Source: Sporosarcina luteola
GTDB lineage: Bacteria > Bacillota > Bacilli > Bacillales_A > Planococcaceae
Direction: 5' to 3'
NCBI RefSeq assembly: GCF_023715585.1
Contig: NZ_JAMBOK010000002.1
Location: 62,001 to 126,000 of the forward strand
DNA: 64,000 bases
Part shown: one piece after another, positions 1-9,546 of the stretch
Position numbering within the stretch: position 1 is the stretch's first letter
Layout of the letters: each line of letters opens with the position of its first letter
Notes under the pieces: generated by a model
Databases searched by the model: none
Seen by the model: the letters and a program-made list of their open reading frames with translations, nothing else
What the model was told of the DNA's origin: nothing
Program-made: the position numbers and the translations under genes

Positions 1-2
1 GC

Positions 3-365
3 ATGATGGAAGCGGATGAAGAGGATGAGGAAGATGAGAGCATTCCTACCTTAGATACAAAAGAAGTGACCCGCGTCCTGAAGGCGAGCGGCGTGGAGGA
101 TGTCGATACCGAAAAGGTTGAAATGGCATTTCGGAAAGTAATCGATGATGATAAATATGAGATGAAAGCAAGCCATATTGTCCCAAGCTATACTTCGAAA
201 TCGATCAAAATCCAAACGAAAGTAGCAAATATCGCCATTAGCCCACAGGACTTGCGGTTTGTAAGGCAAGTTGAAGTGAACGGTAAAACTTGCATCTTGA
301 TTGAAGTGGAAGAGGACACAATGATTGAAGGATTTACACTCCTCTCTGAAGAACTGTTGGATTAA
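3..365 (+). CDS. DUF4317 family protein, C-terminal part (5' end outside window)
   Basis: The reading frame is open from the first base and stops at 363-365, so only the last ~120 residues are present. An acidic stretch is followed by a segment resembling the end of DUF4317 proteins: TLDxxxVxxxLxxSGVExVDTEKVE, then DDxKYExKASxIVP, then a lysine-rich strand and a final IEVEEDTxIEGF. The function of the family is not established. No terminator was recognised between this stop and splB 109 bp downstream, so read-through is possible. The family call rests on remembered consensus. Confidence 0.6.
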   Translation: MMEADEEDEEDESIPTLDTKEVTRVLKASGVEDVDTEKVEMAFRKVIDDDKYEMKASHIVPSYTSKSIKIQTKVANIAISPQDLRFVRQVEVNGKTCILIEVEEDTMIEGFTLLSEELLD

Positions 366-440
366 CAAAGAGGTGGAACACCTTCTTTAAATAATTTCTC
401 ATTTTAAAGACAAGCTAAGGGAAAAGAGAAAGGTGATCAC

Positions 441-482
441 ATGGATACAAAACATGGATCAGGTCCTATACAGCATGAATAA
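441..482 (+). CDS. Possible 13-residue leader peptide overlapping the splB start
   Basis: An ATG at 441 has the best Shine-Dalgarno sequence in the area (AAAGGTGAT just upstream). It opens a 13-codon frame (MDTKHGSGPIQHE) whose TAA at 480-482 overlaps the splB ATG at 475. This geometry is typical of translational coupling, and the splB ATG has no good ribosome binding site of its own. It could be coincidental. Confidence 0.3.
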   Translation: MDTKHGSGPIQHE

Positions 483-1503
483 ACCCTTCACACCACAGCT
501 TGTCTATTTTGAGCCAAATGCATTGGAATATCCGCTTGGTAAAGAATTGAAAGAGAAGTTCGAGAAAATGGGAATTGAAATCCGTTTTACGACTTCGCAT
601 AATCAGATCCGGGATTTACCGGGTGAGACGGATGCCCAGAAATACCGAATCGCCAAATCGACGTTAGTCGTCGGTATTCGAAAAACGTTGAAATTCGATA
701 CGTCGAAGCCGTCAGCGGAGTATGCCATTCCGTTAGCCACAGGATGCATGGGGCATTGTCATTATTGTTATTTGCAGACGACGATGGGGACCAAGCCATA
801 TATCCGTACGTACGTGAACGTGGATGAGATCTTCGAAGCCGCTGACAATTATATTGCAGAACGTGCGCCTGAAATCACGAGGTTTGAAGCGGCCTGTACA
901 TCGGATATTGTGGGAATTGATCATTTGACCCATTCTTTGAAAAGGGCAATTGAACATTTCGGCCAAACTGAGCTAGGTCGACTTCGGTTTGTGACTAAGT
1001 TCCATTACGTGGATCATCTGCTTGACGCAAAGCACAATGGACATACGCGGTTCCGATTCAGTGTCAATGCCGATTACGTCATCAAAAACTTTGAGCCGGG
1101 AACATCTCCTTTGGCGAAACGCATTGAGGCGGCGGGGAAGGTGGCGAGAGCAGGCTACCCACTCGGCTTTATCGTTGCGCCTATTTACATCCATGAAGGC
1201 TGGGAGGAAGGGTATCGGCATTTGTTTGAGCGTCTTGATGAGGAGTTGCCGCAGGATGCTCGTGAAGACATTACCTTTGAATTCATCCAGCACAGGTTTA
1301 CGAAGCCTGCGAAAAAGGTCATCGAGAAGAACTACCCGAAGACGAAACTCGAGTTGGATGAGGAGAAAAGACGCTACAAATGGGGGAAGTACGGCATCGG
1401 CAAGTACATTTATCAGAAGGACGAAGAGGATGAATTGAAGGATCGTTTATACAGCTATATGGAAAAGTACTTTCCAAACGCGAAGATCGAGTATTTCACG
1501 TGA
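475..1503 (+). CDS. splB: Spore photoproduct lyase (radical SAM)
   Basis: The protein repairs 5-thyminyl-5,6-dihydrothymine lesions in germinating spores using S-adenosylmethionine and a 4Fe-4S cluster. The 342-residue product from the ATG at 475 carries the atypical radical-SAM motif C91-MGH-C95-HY-C98 and the hydrogen-donor cysteine C141 in AACTSDIVG. It ends FPNAKIEYFT, as SplB proteins do. An in-frame GTG at 433 would add 14 residues, but 475 matches the family start and length. Translation may be coupled to the small frame at 441. No splA-like regulator gene is visible immediately upstream. A strong bidirectional terminator follows. Confidence 0.96.
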   Translation: MNKPFTPQLVYFEPNALEYPLGKELKEKFEKMGIEIRFTTSHNQIRDLPGETDAQKYRIAKSTLVVGIRKTLKFDTSKPSAEYAIPLATGCMGHCHYCYLQTTMGTKPYIRTYVNVDEIFEAADNYIAERAPEITRFEAACTSDIVGIDHLTHSLKRAIEHFGQTELGRLRFVTKFHYVDHLLDAKHNGHTRFRFSVNADYVIKNFEPGTSPLAKRIEAAGKVARAGYPLGFIVAPIYIHEGWEEGYRHLFERLDEELPQDAREDITFEFIQHRFTKPAKKVIEKNYPKTKLELDEEKRRYKWGKYGIGKYIYQKDEEDELKDRLYSYMEKYFPNAKIEYFT

Positions 1504-1521
1504 AACAAATTGCAGTGAAAC

Positions 1522-1580
1522 AAAAAAGTATCAGCACATTCCTGTAGCCCAAGCTTCTAGGAGTGTCTGATACTTTTTTT
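1522..1580. terminator. Bidirectional terminator between splB and citM
   Basis: AAAAAAGTATCAG pairs with CTGATACTTTTTT, and an inner stem continues it. A T-run is present on both strands. It serves the converging splB and citM genes. Confidence 0.85.
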
Positions 1581-1582
1581 GA

Positions 1583-2920
1583 TTAAATCACAATCACGCC
1601 AAGTAAAACTGCAATGATTAAAAGGACAATGCTAAGTCCCCACATGATCATGAAGGAATAGCGGATATGTTTCCCCATTTCCAGGCCAGCAAGTCCGAGC
1701 GCCAACCACAGAGCAGGTGATAAAGGACTGACAAATGTACCGATAATGTTACCGATAATCATCGCGTATGCAGTAGATAGGGATGGGACGCCGAATGAAA
1801 GGGCAACCTGGTCAATAATCGGCAACAGTGCAAAATAGTAAGCGTCCGTGCTTAACAGCAAATCGAAAGGTACACCGAACACCCCGATGATGATATGCAA
1901 GTATGGAGCAACGAATGCCGGTAAAACCGTCACGAGATCGGTAGCAATCGAGGTCAACATATTTGTGCCGTTCAAAATTCCTAAGAAAGATCCAGCCGCC
2001 AATATAATCGTCGCCATCATAATTCCACCTGGCGCATGCTCTTTAATGCGCGCCATTTGGTCTTGAACTTTCGGGAAGTTCAGTGGCAATGCAATACTGA
2101 CACCGATCATAAACGCAAATCCTGCAGGGATAATGCCCCACACGAGAACGCCGATGACGGCAATGGCGAGGAGGGCGTTGATCCAGAGAAGTTTTGGGCG
2201 TTTCAGATTATTCTCTTCTGCAACAGTAGCGGCTACTTGTGCTTCAGCTAATGTATCTTCGAAAATTCCTTCTTCCATCGTTCCTTCGCCTAACGAAGCC
2301 TTTTTCGCTATTAAGCGTTTTTCACGATAGCCTAAAGTGACGGCAATAATAATTAATAAAACAAGACCAATAATTTGAATCTGAATGAGCGGCCTCCAAA
2401 GCTCTGTAACATCCACATCTAATACAGAAGCCGTTCTTCCTAGCGGTCCAGCCCACGGTACCATATTCATAATGGCGGCAGCTGTTCCGACAAGCAATAG
2501 AAGTAAATATGGATTCATTTTTAACCGTTTGTACAAAGGCAGCAATGCCGGAATTGTAATGAGGAATGTCGATGCTCCAGATCCATCCAAATGTGCGATT
2601 GCGGCAATGATAACGGTAGCAACAGCAACAGCAATTACATTTCCACGGGATATTGCAATCATTTTGTTAATGAGAGGGTCGAATAAACCAACGTCTTGCA
2701 TAATTCCGAAAAATAAAATTGCAAAGATGAACATGATGGCAACGCTTGCAACTTTGGTTGTACCTTCCGTGAAAAACACACCGATTTCATCAAAGCTGAA
2801 GCCGGCAGCAAATGCTCCCGCAACTGGCACTAACACAAGTCCAACAATGGGAGAAACCTTACCGCTAATAAGCAGCGCTACAATGATGACGATTGTAATT
2901 AAACCAATAATACTTAGCAT
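1583..2920 (-). CDS. citM: CitMHS-family citrate:cation symporter
   Basis: This 445-residue, largely hydrophobic protein belongs to the CitMHS family, which imports citrate complexed with divalent metal. It has about 11-12 membrane segments. Recognisable pieces are LDGSGASTFLITIPALLPLY and a proline/glycine-rich NMVPWAGPLGR loop, then a charged cytoplasmic loop near residues 230-265. The start at 2920 has GGAGAT seven bases upstream; a longer in-frame start at 3004 has no support. It lies downstream of, and on the same strand as, a CitST-like two-component pair that probably induces it. Metal preference cannot be read from sequence. Confidence 0.88.
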   Translation of the reverse strand: MLSIIGLITIVIIVALLISGKVSPIVGLVLVPVAGAFAAGFSFDEIGVFFTEGTTKVASVAIMFIFAILFFGIMQDVGLFDPLINKMIAISRGNVIAVAVATVIIAAIAHLDGSGASTFLITIPALLPLYKRLKMNPYLLLLLVGTAAAIMNMVPWAGPLGRTASVLDVDVTELWRPLIQIQIIGLVLLIIIAVTLGYREKRLIAKKASLGEGTMEEGIFEDTLAEAQVAATVAEENNLKRPKLLWINALLAIAVIGVLVWGIIPAGFAFMIGVSIALPLNFPKVQDQMARIKEHAPGGIMMATIILAAGSFLGILNGTNMLTSIATDLVTVLPAFVAPYLHIIIGVFGVPFDLLLSTDAYYFALLPIIDQVALSFGVPSLSTAYAMIIGNIIGTFVSPLSPALWLALGLAGLEMGKHIRYSFMIMWGLSIVLLIIAVLLGVIVI

Positions 2921-3022
2921 ATATATCTCCTCTCCAGCAAACCGAAGTCCACTTTTGAAAGAGAGAGGCCTATGTAAGCGGATACATACTTGATAAAAAA
3001 ACAAGTAATGCTGTCCTAGAAA

Positions 3023-3078
3023 ATAACCTCTCTATTTCAAAATATTCTATAGTTAGAAATTTATCATAAAGAGGTTAT
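3023..3078. promoter_or_regulatory. Nested palindromes upstream of citM, candidate regulator site
   Basis: ATAACCTCT (3023-3031) and AGAGGTTAT (3070-3078) form a perfect 9-bp inverted repeat. Almost concentric inside it is TTCTA-TAGT-TAGAA (3045-3058). The pair sits in the 210-bp gap between citM and its regulator gene, where a CitT-type activator would bind. Role inferred only. Confidence 0.4.
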
Positions 3079-3130
3079 AAGGATAAGTTTATCTAATTAA
3101 AAACACTAATGGTTGTTCTGGTCGTTTTGT

Positions 3131-3838
3131 TCATTTTGTCCACGGTGTGTATCTTCGCTCTGGGCGCCCAATATCTCCATATTTCAGCTGGGCATCCGCT
3201 TCATTGATAGACACTAAGTATTCCAGATAACGCCTGGCGGTCGATCGGCTCACGCCCACCTTTTTTCCGGCGTCCAATGCCGTGATGCCGGAATCATTGC
3301 TTTCATGTAAAATCACTTTTATTTTTTCCAATGTAAGTTGATCGACACCTTTCGGCAATCGCTCTACGTTATCTTTTATTGGTGCAGGGGTGAATTGCAA
3401 GCCTGTCAGAAGGTCGATTTCTTCTTGCTTGAGCTCCGTCTTTGTCGTCAACAATTGTTTTTTGTTTCGGAAGCTCAATAATGTCCGTTCAAAACGTTCA
3501 AAGTCCACTGGCTTCACGATATAATCGAAAATCCCGCCGCGCAGTGTTTCAGCAATGGTTTCCACTTCCTTTGCAGCGGTCATCATAATGACATCAATTT
3601 CCGTAAACTCGTCTCTCAATGTCCAAAATAAATTCAATCCTTGAACGTCGGGTATATAGACATCCAATAAAATAAGCTGTGGCCAATTGCTGGCGCTTCG
3701 CAAATAAGTGAGAGCCTCTTCGCCCGTCTTTACAGTTTCCGCCACGACAAATCCTTGCACACGATTTACAAATTGACGGTTGATATCCGCGATCCGAAAG
3801 TCATCTTCAACAATCAATACTTGAATCGGTTCAAGCAT
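3131..3838 (-). CDS. citT: CitT/DctR-type response regulator
   Basis: A 235-residue response regulator: receiver domain at residues 5-120 with acidic pocket E11/D12/D13, phosphoacceptor D59 in LILLDV and the conserved lysine in YIVKP. The C-terminal winged helix contains GITALDAGKKVGVSRSTARRY, as in CitT, MalR and DctR. The ATG at 3838 follows GGGAGA, and the gene overlaps the sensor gene by 8 bp, so the two are translationally coupled. The likely target is the adjacent citM promoter. The substrate could be another C4/C6 acid, since this subfamily also controls malate and fumarate uptake. Confidence 0.82.
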   Translation of the reverse strand: MLEPIQVLIVEDDFRIADINRQFVNRVQGFVVAETVKTGEEALTYLRSASNWPQLILLDVYIPDVQGLNLFWTLRDEFTEIDVIMMTAAKEVETIAETLRGGIFDYIVKPVDFERFERTLLSFRNKKQLLTTKTELKQEEIDLLTGLQFTPAPIKDNVERLPKGVDQLTLEKIKVILHESNDSGITALDAGKKVGVSRSTARRYLEYLVSINEADAQLKYGDIGRPERRYTPWTK

Positions 3839-5483
3839 CCGATTCTCTCCCTTCTTTTGGCATTGATAGCACGAAGCTTGCACCGCCAAGATCTCCTTCT
3901 TCCAAATAGAGTTCTCCATTTACTCCCTTGATAAGTTGCTTTGTAAGTGCCAGTCCAAAACCGCCGTGTTCACCTTCTTTTAATGTAAATCCCTGCTCAA
4001 AAATCAACTTCACATACCGATCGGGCACGCCCTCGCCGGCATCGTCTATTTCGAAGATGATATCATTCCCGATATCGGTAAAATAAATCGCTATTTTCCG
4101 GTCAGCAGGCGGGTTTTGATTCACCGCATCTATCGCATTATCAATTAGATTTCCAATCGCCGTCAACAGTGCTTCCCTTTGCTTTTCACTTAGGAGGGTT
4201 TCCAGTCTGCTATCCTCTTGAATTGCTATATCTATCCCTAACTCGCTTGCCTGATTTAATTTACCGAGTAAAAGGCCGCTCACCTGTGGGTCGGATATTT
4301 TCTTAATGAGCAAACGAATCCAGCTTTTTTGAAGCGAACTTTCCCGCTTAATGTAGTGGATTGCCTCTTCCTTTTTACCGAGCTGCAATAAACCGAGGAT
4401 CGTATAGAGCTTGTTTGAGAATTCATGTGTTTGGGCACGTAGCGCATTTGTATATTGTTTAACAGACGTCAATTCTTTCGTCAATAAATCAATTTCGGTT
4501 TTATTGCGGAAAGTGAATACGGTTCCGATCAACGAATCCTCGAAGTAGATAGGGACTTTATTGGCAAATACAATTGTATTGCCGATCATCATCTCTTGAT
4601 CGATTCGATTAGTTTCATCATGAAGAAAACGGAGCAACTGCTGAGCGGGTGCTAGGTCCTTGATTGACATTCCTTCATATTGTTCAGGTTGAATGACTTG
4701 ATTGAACAATAGACGTTGTGCCGCAGAATTGAGCATTGTGATTATGCCGTGTTGATTAACAGCAATAATGCCCTCATGCGTCGATTGAAGAATCGTTTCC
4801 TTTTGGAGAAACAAATGTGCAATTTCCTCCGGTTCTAACCCAAACAATACTTTTTTAATATACGACGCAATCAATATCGCACCGATTACTGCAGCAATCG
4901 CGATATTTATTAACACAAGCCATAATTGGTTAGTATAAGACTTAATTATCGATTGGATATCGTTCATTAAAAATCCGACCGAAACGACGCCGACAATTTT
5001 TCCATCCACATACACAGGAACTTTAGCGCGCACTGAGTCGCCCAATGATCCGGCTGCTTTGGAGACATACGATTCGCCATGAATCAACGCCTTTTCATTG
5101 TCTTCCCCCACCATTTTCATACCGATTTTATCGGCTTTCGGATGCGAATATCGAATTTCCTCCGTATTGCCGACGACTATGAACTCAGCCTTTGTCGCTT
5201 TTTGGATGGGGGCGACAAGGGGGGTGATAATGGATGCAGGATCATCTTGCCCGAATGCTTCTGCCAGTTCAGGAATATGTGCCACGCTTTCCGCCACGCT
5301 AAGTGCGCGATCACCAACTTGTTCTTCCATCGTAACAGATATGAAATGACCAATAAAAATCCCGATTACCAAGATAATTGCAATGATGAGGGCGGCAACT
5401 AATAAAATCATTTTCATTTTGAAATTGATAATAATAGTTGGTTGAAGATGCGGGTTTTTTTCCCGTCTTTTATGCAGCTTCAT
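3831..5483 (-). CDS. citS: CitA/DcuS-family sensor histidine kinase
   Basis: A 550-residue membrane kinase of the citrate/C4-dicarboxylate sensing family. Two membrane helices (about residues 23-47 and 188-210) flank an extracytoplasmic PAS-like sensor ending in PVYVDGKIVGVVSVGF. A cytoplasmic PAS domain (about 225-330) follows, then the histidine in RAQTHEFSNKL, then the ATPase with NLIDNAIDAV, DDAGEGVP and EHGGFGLAL. It overlaps the regulator gene by 8 bp and precedes citM, giving a sensor-regulator-transporter block. Citrate as ligand is inferred from that neighbour. Confidence 0.85.
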   Translation of the reverse strand: MKLHKRREKNPHLQPTIIINFKMKMILLVAALIIAIILVIGIFIGHFISVTMEEQVGDRALSVAESVAHIPELAEAFGQDDPASIITPLVAPIQKATKAEFIVVGNTEEIRYSHPKADKIGMKMVGEDNEKALIHGESYVSKAAGSLGDSVRAKVPVYVDGKIVGVVSVGFLMNDIQSIIKSYTNQLWLVLINIAIAAVIGAILIASYIKKVLFGLEPEEIAHLFLQKETILQSTHEGIIAVNQHGIITMLNSAAQRLLFNQVIQPEQYEGMSIKDLAPAQQLLRFLHDETNRIDQEMMIGNTIVFANKVPIYFEDSLIGTVFTFRNKTEIDLLTKELTSVKQYTNALRAQTHEFSNKLYTILGLLQLGKKEEAIHYIKRESSLQKSWIRLLIKKISDPQVSGLLLGKLNQASELGIDIAIQEDSRLETLLSEKQREALLTAIGNLIDNAIDAVNQNPPADRKIAIYFTDIGNDIIFEIDDAGEGVPDRYVKLIFEQGFTLKEGEHGGFGLALTKQLIKGVNGELYLEEGDLGGASFVLSMPKEGRESDA

Positions 5484-5655
5484 GATATTGTTAGACTCCG
5501 ATTCATTTTAATCATAATAGTAATTCAAGCTATTATGTTAGTATTTGTTTAGGTCTGCGATAGCATCCAACATGCAGACAATGATATCCCATAGCATATA
5601 GTAGAGTGATTCATTTCACAGGCACTAAAAAAACATGAAGTAGAGGTAATATAGT

Positions 5656-8040
5656 ATGAATGATAGGTTACAAAAAAATGCCGATGCAGGTTATCAGCTT
5701 GCCGAGAAGAGGGCTGCGGAATATTTTGCAGCACTTTCCGGGCAGCTCGCAAACAAGATTTATGCTACTACCTTAACTAAAGATATACAAGCTTGGAAAC
5801 AGAATCATATCCATCACAATACAATGGCATCGTTATTTTCGCAGGGAAAGGGAAAATCCGATTCACGCGGGTATTACAATTATATTCAATGGCTTGATTA
5901 CACTGGAAAGCTCGATGATTACTTAGATCGAAGCATATCTTACATTTTCTTGCGTGATTTGGGCAAATCCCTTACTTCACCTCATACACAGAGTAGGATT
6001 CGGCTTGTCGTTGAAGATGTAAAGAAACATCTTCCACTTTCCGCTGCAATCGGCAACGGAGGAAAAGCCGAGGTGTTCAGCATGGCGGGGTTATACCGTT
6101 GGGCTCAGAAGGAAGGCGTCGAGTCGACGATGATCTGGTTGATGAACAAATTGAAATCGGTTTCCGCTGCTATTCCAGAAGGGATGAATGCTGAAGAAGC
6201 GAAGCGGAAGCTGATGAAGATCACTGCAGGAGTCATTTTTCACCAGATTGAAGAAATGGGAGAGGAGACGACGTACGAAGAACGCGCCAGGAAGTTGGAT
6301 CAAGCGATAAGACTGGGCTACTCGTATGGCCTGACCTATCCATTCATTGATGATCTTTTGGATTCGGATGTCTTGTCCGAGGAGGAGAAGAAACAATATT
6401 CAAGTCTGATACGAACTACCCTTGTGACAGGTGCTGTACCCGAATTAGGGGCCTGGCCTGACCCCAATAAAGAGTTGATGCAATTTATTCATTCCGAACT
6501 TCGAGACGCATTTGCATATATTCAGGGGTGTTTGCGACAAGAGACAAAGGATAATTTCTTCGAGCAATCCTACGTGTTTTTTAATTCCCAAGAAGTGGAC
6601 CGAGAAAAGGATTTGTCGGATGCAAGATATTCGAATGAAGAGCTCTATATCCCTGTCATTTTAAAATCATCTTCGTCCCGTTTAATTGTCCGATCGGTGC
6701 TTAGTGCAGAAGAGGATGACGGGTTTGACAACCGCACATTCTTTTACGGCATTTACAATCAGCTGGCGGATGATTTCGCGGATATGTTTGAAGACTTGGA
6801 AGCTGGCGCGGTTACTCCCTACACCTACTACATGAAATATCACCACATCCGTCCGGACCTTATTAACCCATTTGAATTGTACTGGACGGTCATCTCCAAT
6901 TTGATCCATAACGTGTATCATTCGGATACGAAGACGAGGAATGTGATTCTGAACCGTGCAATCAACGGTTTGAAACGATTTAAAGAGCGCATGGGAGCCA
7001 CAAAATACAATGAAGTGATGGAGTTGTTCGCAACCGGGAATCCCAAATTCGATCGACTCATTCAAAAGATGGTACGAAAAGCGGACGATGTGGATTTCTT
7101 TGATAAATTGCTCCGAGATCATATCATCGCCAATTTAACAGATGAACGGGAAGAGCGGGAATCCTTTTTAGACTCGATCGAAACTGTGAGAAATGAGATA
7201 AACGACATCTTATATATCTCTGAGAATGACGACGTCCCTAACATGGAAGTGCCGATTATGGATGCTGCAAATTACAGTCTGCAAGGCGATGGAAAACGAC
7301 TAAGGCCCATTATGACGTGGTTTATGGGCGTCTATGAGTATGGATTGGATAGGTCTGCAATCATGCCGCTACTGAAATCGTTGGAATACATGCACACAGC
7401 TTCCCTGATTTTTGATGACCTGCCATCTCAAGACAACTCGCCATTCCGAAGGGGGCGTCCTACATTGCACAATGTGTACGATGCGGCAACGGCAGAGTTG
7501 ACCGGTCTCTATCTGACCCAAAAAGCGGTTGAGGAACAAGCCTCGCTCAAACACTTCGACCCAGAAACCGTGCTCCGCCTGATCCATTACTCGTCTGGCA
7601 AGACAACGGATATGTGTAAAGGCCAGGCGATGGACTTGAATTCCAAAGGCAAACAATTGACAGTGGAACAGTTAAATACGATGTGCTTTTACAAAACCGG
7701 CATTGCCTTTGAGGCCTCTCTCGTCATGCCGGCAATCTTAGCCGGGAAACAGGACACGGAACTGGAAGCATTGAAACGGTTTGCCTATCATGCCGGCATC
7801 GCATTTCAAATCAAGGATGACTTGCTCGACGTTGAAGGCGACCTGGCATCCCTCGGAAAGCCATCTGGAAAAGACGTAGAAAACAACAACTCGACCTTCG
7901 TCTCGATCCTCGGTGTGGAAGGCGCCCGAAAAGCAATGTGGGACCACTACTGCACCGCCATGGAAACCTTACAACAGATGCACCACAAAACAACCTACTT
8001 AAAACACCTCCTACACTACATCGTAAACCGGGATAACTGA
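5656..8040 (+). CDS. Two-domain polyprenyl synthase-like protein
   Basis: The 794-residue protein ends in a complete trans-isoprenyl diphosphate synthase domain (about residues 510-794): GDGKRLRP at 544, first Asp-rich motif DDLPSQD at 587 followed by FRRGRPTLH, and second Asp-rich motif DDLLD at 721 in FQIKDDLLDVEGD. Such domains condense isopentenyl diphosphate with allylic diphosphates, and the DDxxxxD spacing is that of bacterial FPP/GGPP synthases. The first ~500 residues are all-alpha-looking, unfamiliar to me, and carry their own DDLLD at 232-236, which suggests a terpene synthase-like partner domain. Normal synthases are ~300 residues, so this is a fusion. The start follows AGAGGTAA. 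It is monocistronic with its own terminator. Confidence 0.7.
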   Translation: MNDRLQKNADAGYQLAEKRAAEYFAALSGQLANKIYATTLTKDIQAWKQNHIHHNTMASLFSQGKGKSDSRGYYNYIQWLDYTGKLDDYLDRSISYIFLRDLGKSLTSPHTQSRIRLVVEDVKKHLPLSAAIGNGGKAEVFSMAGLYRWAQKEGVESTMIWLMNKLKSVSAAIPEGMNAEEAKRKLMKITAGVIFHQIEEMGEETTYEERARKLDQAIRLGYSYGLTYPFIDDLLDSDVLSEEEKKQYSSLIRTTLVTGAVPELGAWPDPNKELMQFIHSELRDAFAYIQGCLRQETKDNFFEQSYVFFNSQEVDREKDLSDARYSNEELYIPVILKSSSSRLIVRSVLSAEEDDGFDNRTFFYGIYNQLADDFADMFEDLEAGAVTPYTYYMKYHHIRPDLINPFELYWTVISNLIHNVYHSDTKTRNVILNRAINGLKRFKERMGATKYNEVMELFATGNPKFDRLIQKMVRKADDVDFFDKLLRDHIIANLTDEREERESFLDSIETVRNEINDILYISENDDVPNMEVPIMDAANYSLQGDGKRLRPIMTWFMGVYEYGLDRSAIMPLLKSLEYMHTASLIFDDLPSQDNSPFRRGRPTLHNVYDAATAELTGLYLTQKAVEEQASLKHFDPETVLRLIHYSSGKTTDMCKGQAMDLNSKGKQLTVEQLNTMCFYKTGIAFEASLVMPAILAGKQDTELEALKRFAYHAGIAFQIKDDLLDVEGDLASLGKPSGKDVENNNSTFVSILGVEGARKAMWDHYCTAMETLQQMHHKTTYLKHLLHYIVNRDN

Positions 8041-8062
8041 TATGAGTTGTCAGAATATTTTT

Positions 8063-8207
8063 GGTGCCTGTGCAGCAAACTATTCAGATTATGAACTACA
8101 ATTGTATAAAGAAAAAACAAAACCCACTCATCTTCGAGTCGGGTTTTGTTTTCGTGTATTATCATTCATTTGATTGAATAGTCATAAATGTGCCTTGCAC
8201 AGGCACC
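8063..8207. repeat. 145-bp inverted-ended intergenic repeat, copy A
   Basis: It begins GGTGCCTGTGCA and ends with the exact inverse TGCACAGGCACC. The first ~45 and last ~55 bases match copy B at 11095-11240, including a shared TTCAGATTATG near the left end and ATAGTCATAA near the right end; the centres differ. The centre of this copy is the terminator of the preceding gene. MITE- or REP-like; no transposase is in the window. Confidence 0.75.
8114..8152. terminator. Terminator inside repeat copy A
   Basis: AAAACAAAACCC pairs with GGGTTTTGTTTT, and ACTC/GAGT continues the stem around a short loop. T-rich on both strands. It ends the prenyl synthase-like gene. Confidence 0.85.
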
Positions 8208-8273
8208 CGAACAATTCGAACAACTTGATGCAATGCTGCATCAAAACTGAATGAGGCTTTTAAATTCTAAAAG

Positions 8274-9293
8274 TCATATCAACTCGAGAGCATGTTCCTC
8301 ATAGGATTCGGCAAGGGTTCTACCGTTTCGTTCCTGTACTTGTTCAACGACATGATGGATTGCTTCAATCACATATTCTGGCCGTGGCATTTGGAGACTG
8401 TGCCCCTTACGATCACTCGTCTTATGGATACTGTTAGTTGAGCGGGAGGCAAGTTCTTTTTGCATATCGGTCCATTGGGCACCAAAACCTGGGTTATTGA
8501 CAACAGCAATCGGCAAGTCACCGAACTGGGGATTCTCTCGATTATTTCGTAATTGATTCGCGGCAGCAGCCAAGTGGGGCCATGCACCTCTAAACTCCAA
8601 TCCGGCTGTCTTGCCGGCAAAGATACGATAAACGTTTCCTTTCCATTGCTTATATTCTTCGGTACTCAACTGTTGTTTATAATAGGAAAGTTCATTTCCA
8701 AACATCGGAATGACGCCTAGAACGTCACCGAGGAACCGTGGAATCCCAAATGGAGAGACTAGCCTTACGATTTTTAGCATAACACCAATGGCGGCAAAGC
8801 CCTGTTTGAACTTTGCATCTTCCTTGAGAGACTCGTGCGTAGAATCCAAGAACACGAGACCGGCCACCTGATTCGGATATTTCAAAGCATAAAGCCGGGC
8901 AATCAGCCCTCCTAAGGAATGACCGACAAGCACATAAGGACCGCGGGCTCCAGTTGCATCCAACATGCTGTGTAGTTCTTTGATGGTATGTTCGGGCATT
9001 GGGGCGGGACCGGGGTCACTTGAGCCCATACCTGCACGATCATAGGTGATGACCCTCGTAAACCCGGATACTTCCTTGCTAATATGCATCCATGAATAAG
9101 AGCTGTCACCTGCCCCGTGAATGATGACGACAGTAGGTGCACCTTGGCCATCATCCGTCAGATGGACATGATAATCGCCGACATCAATCATTTTACCGGG
9201 GTAGGTCCTTTTTGCGTCCCTCCGCCGTGAAAGAAGTTCGTATATGAATCCTAGTAAAAGTAAACTTGCCAATACAAATATGCCAACTTCCAT
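8274..9293 (-). CDS. Membrane-anchored alpha/beta hydrolase
   Basis: A 339-residue alpha/beta-hydrolase with an N-terminal hydrophobic anchor at about residues 3-20, placing the catalytic domain outside or at the membrane. The oxyanion loop is IIHGAGDSS, the nucleophile serine lies in GHSLGG, the acid is probably the aspartate in VFLDSTHES or a later one, and the histidine is in KGHSLQM. The ATG at 9293 has AGGG upstream; an in-frame TTG at 9323 would add ten residues but lacks a ribosome binding site. The substrate is unknown; esterase or lipase-like activity is the usual inference. Confidence 0.8.
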   Translation of the reverse strand: MEVGIFVLASLLLLGFIYELLSRRRDAKRTYPGKMIDVGDYHVHLTDDGQGAPTVVIIHGAGDSSYSWMHISKEVSGFTRVITYDRAGMGSSDPGPAPMPEHTIKELHSMLDATGARGPYVLVGHSLGGLIARLYALKYPNQVAGLVFLDSTHESLKEDAKFKQGFAAIGVMLKIVRLVSPFGIPRFLGDVLGVIPMFGNELSYYKQQLSTEEYKQWKGNVYRIFAGKTAGLEFRGAWPHLAAAANQLRNNRENPQFGDLPIAVVNNPGFGAQWTDMQKELASRSTNSIHKTSDRKGHSLQMPRPEYVIEAIHHVVEQVQERNGRTLAESYEEHALELI

Positions 9294-9546
9294 CTTTTTC
9301 CCTGCTTTCCTCAATGATTTCAATTCATTAACAACTTATTCGTCTCTATATCAAGAATTTCCTTTTATTCGTAGGGAGTGAGTCGTCAGAGGAATAGTTT
9401 TCCCTTGAGCTCGGTAAACAGATGAAGTAACAGCTCCATTCCTTTGCTTTTTTCATCTATAATGAAATTTCTGAATTGCTGGACATAACGTGATGCAAAA
9501 GGCACAATAAGGAGGGAAATCGTGCAGACAAAAGGGGGAAATACAG

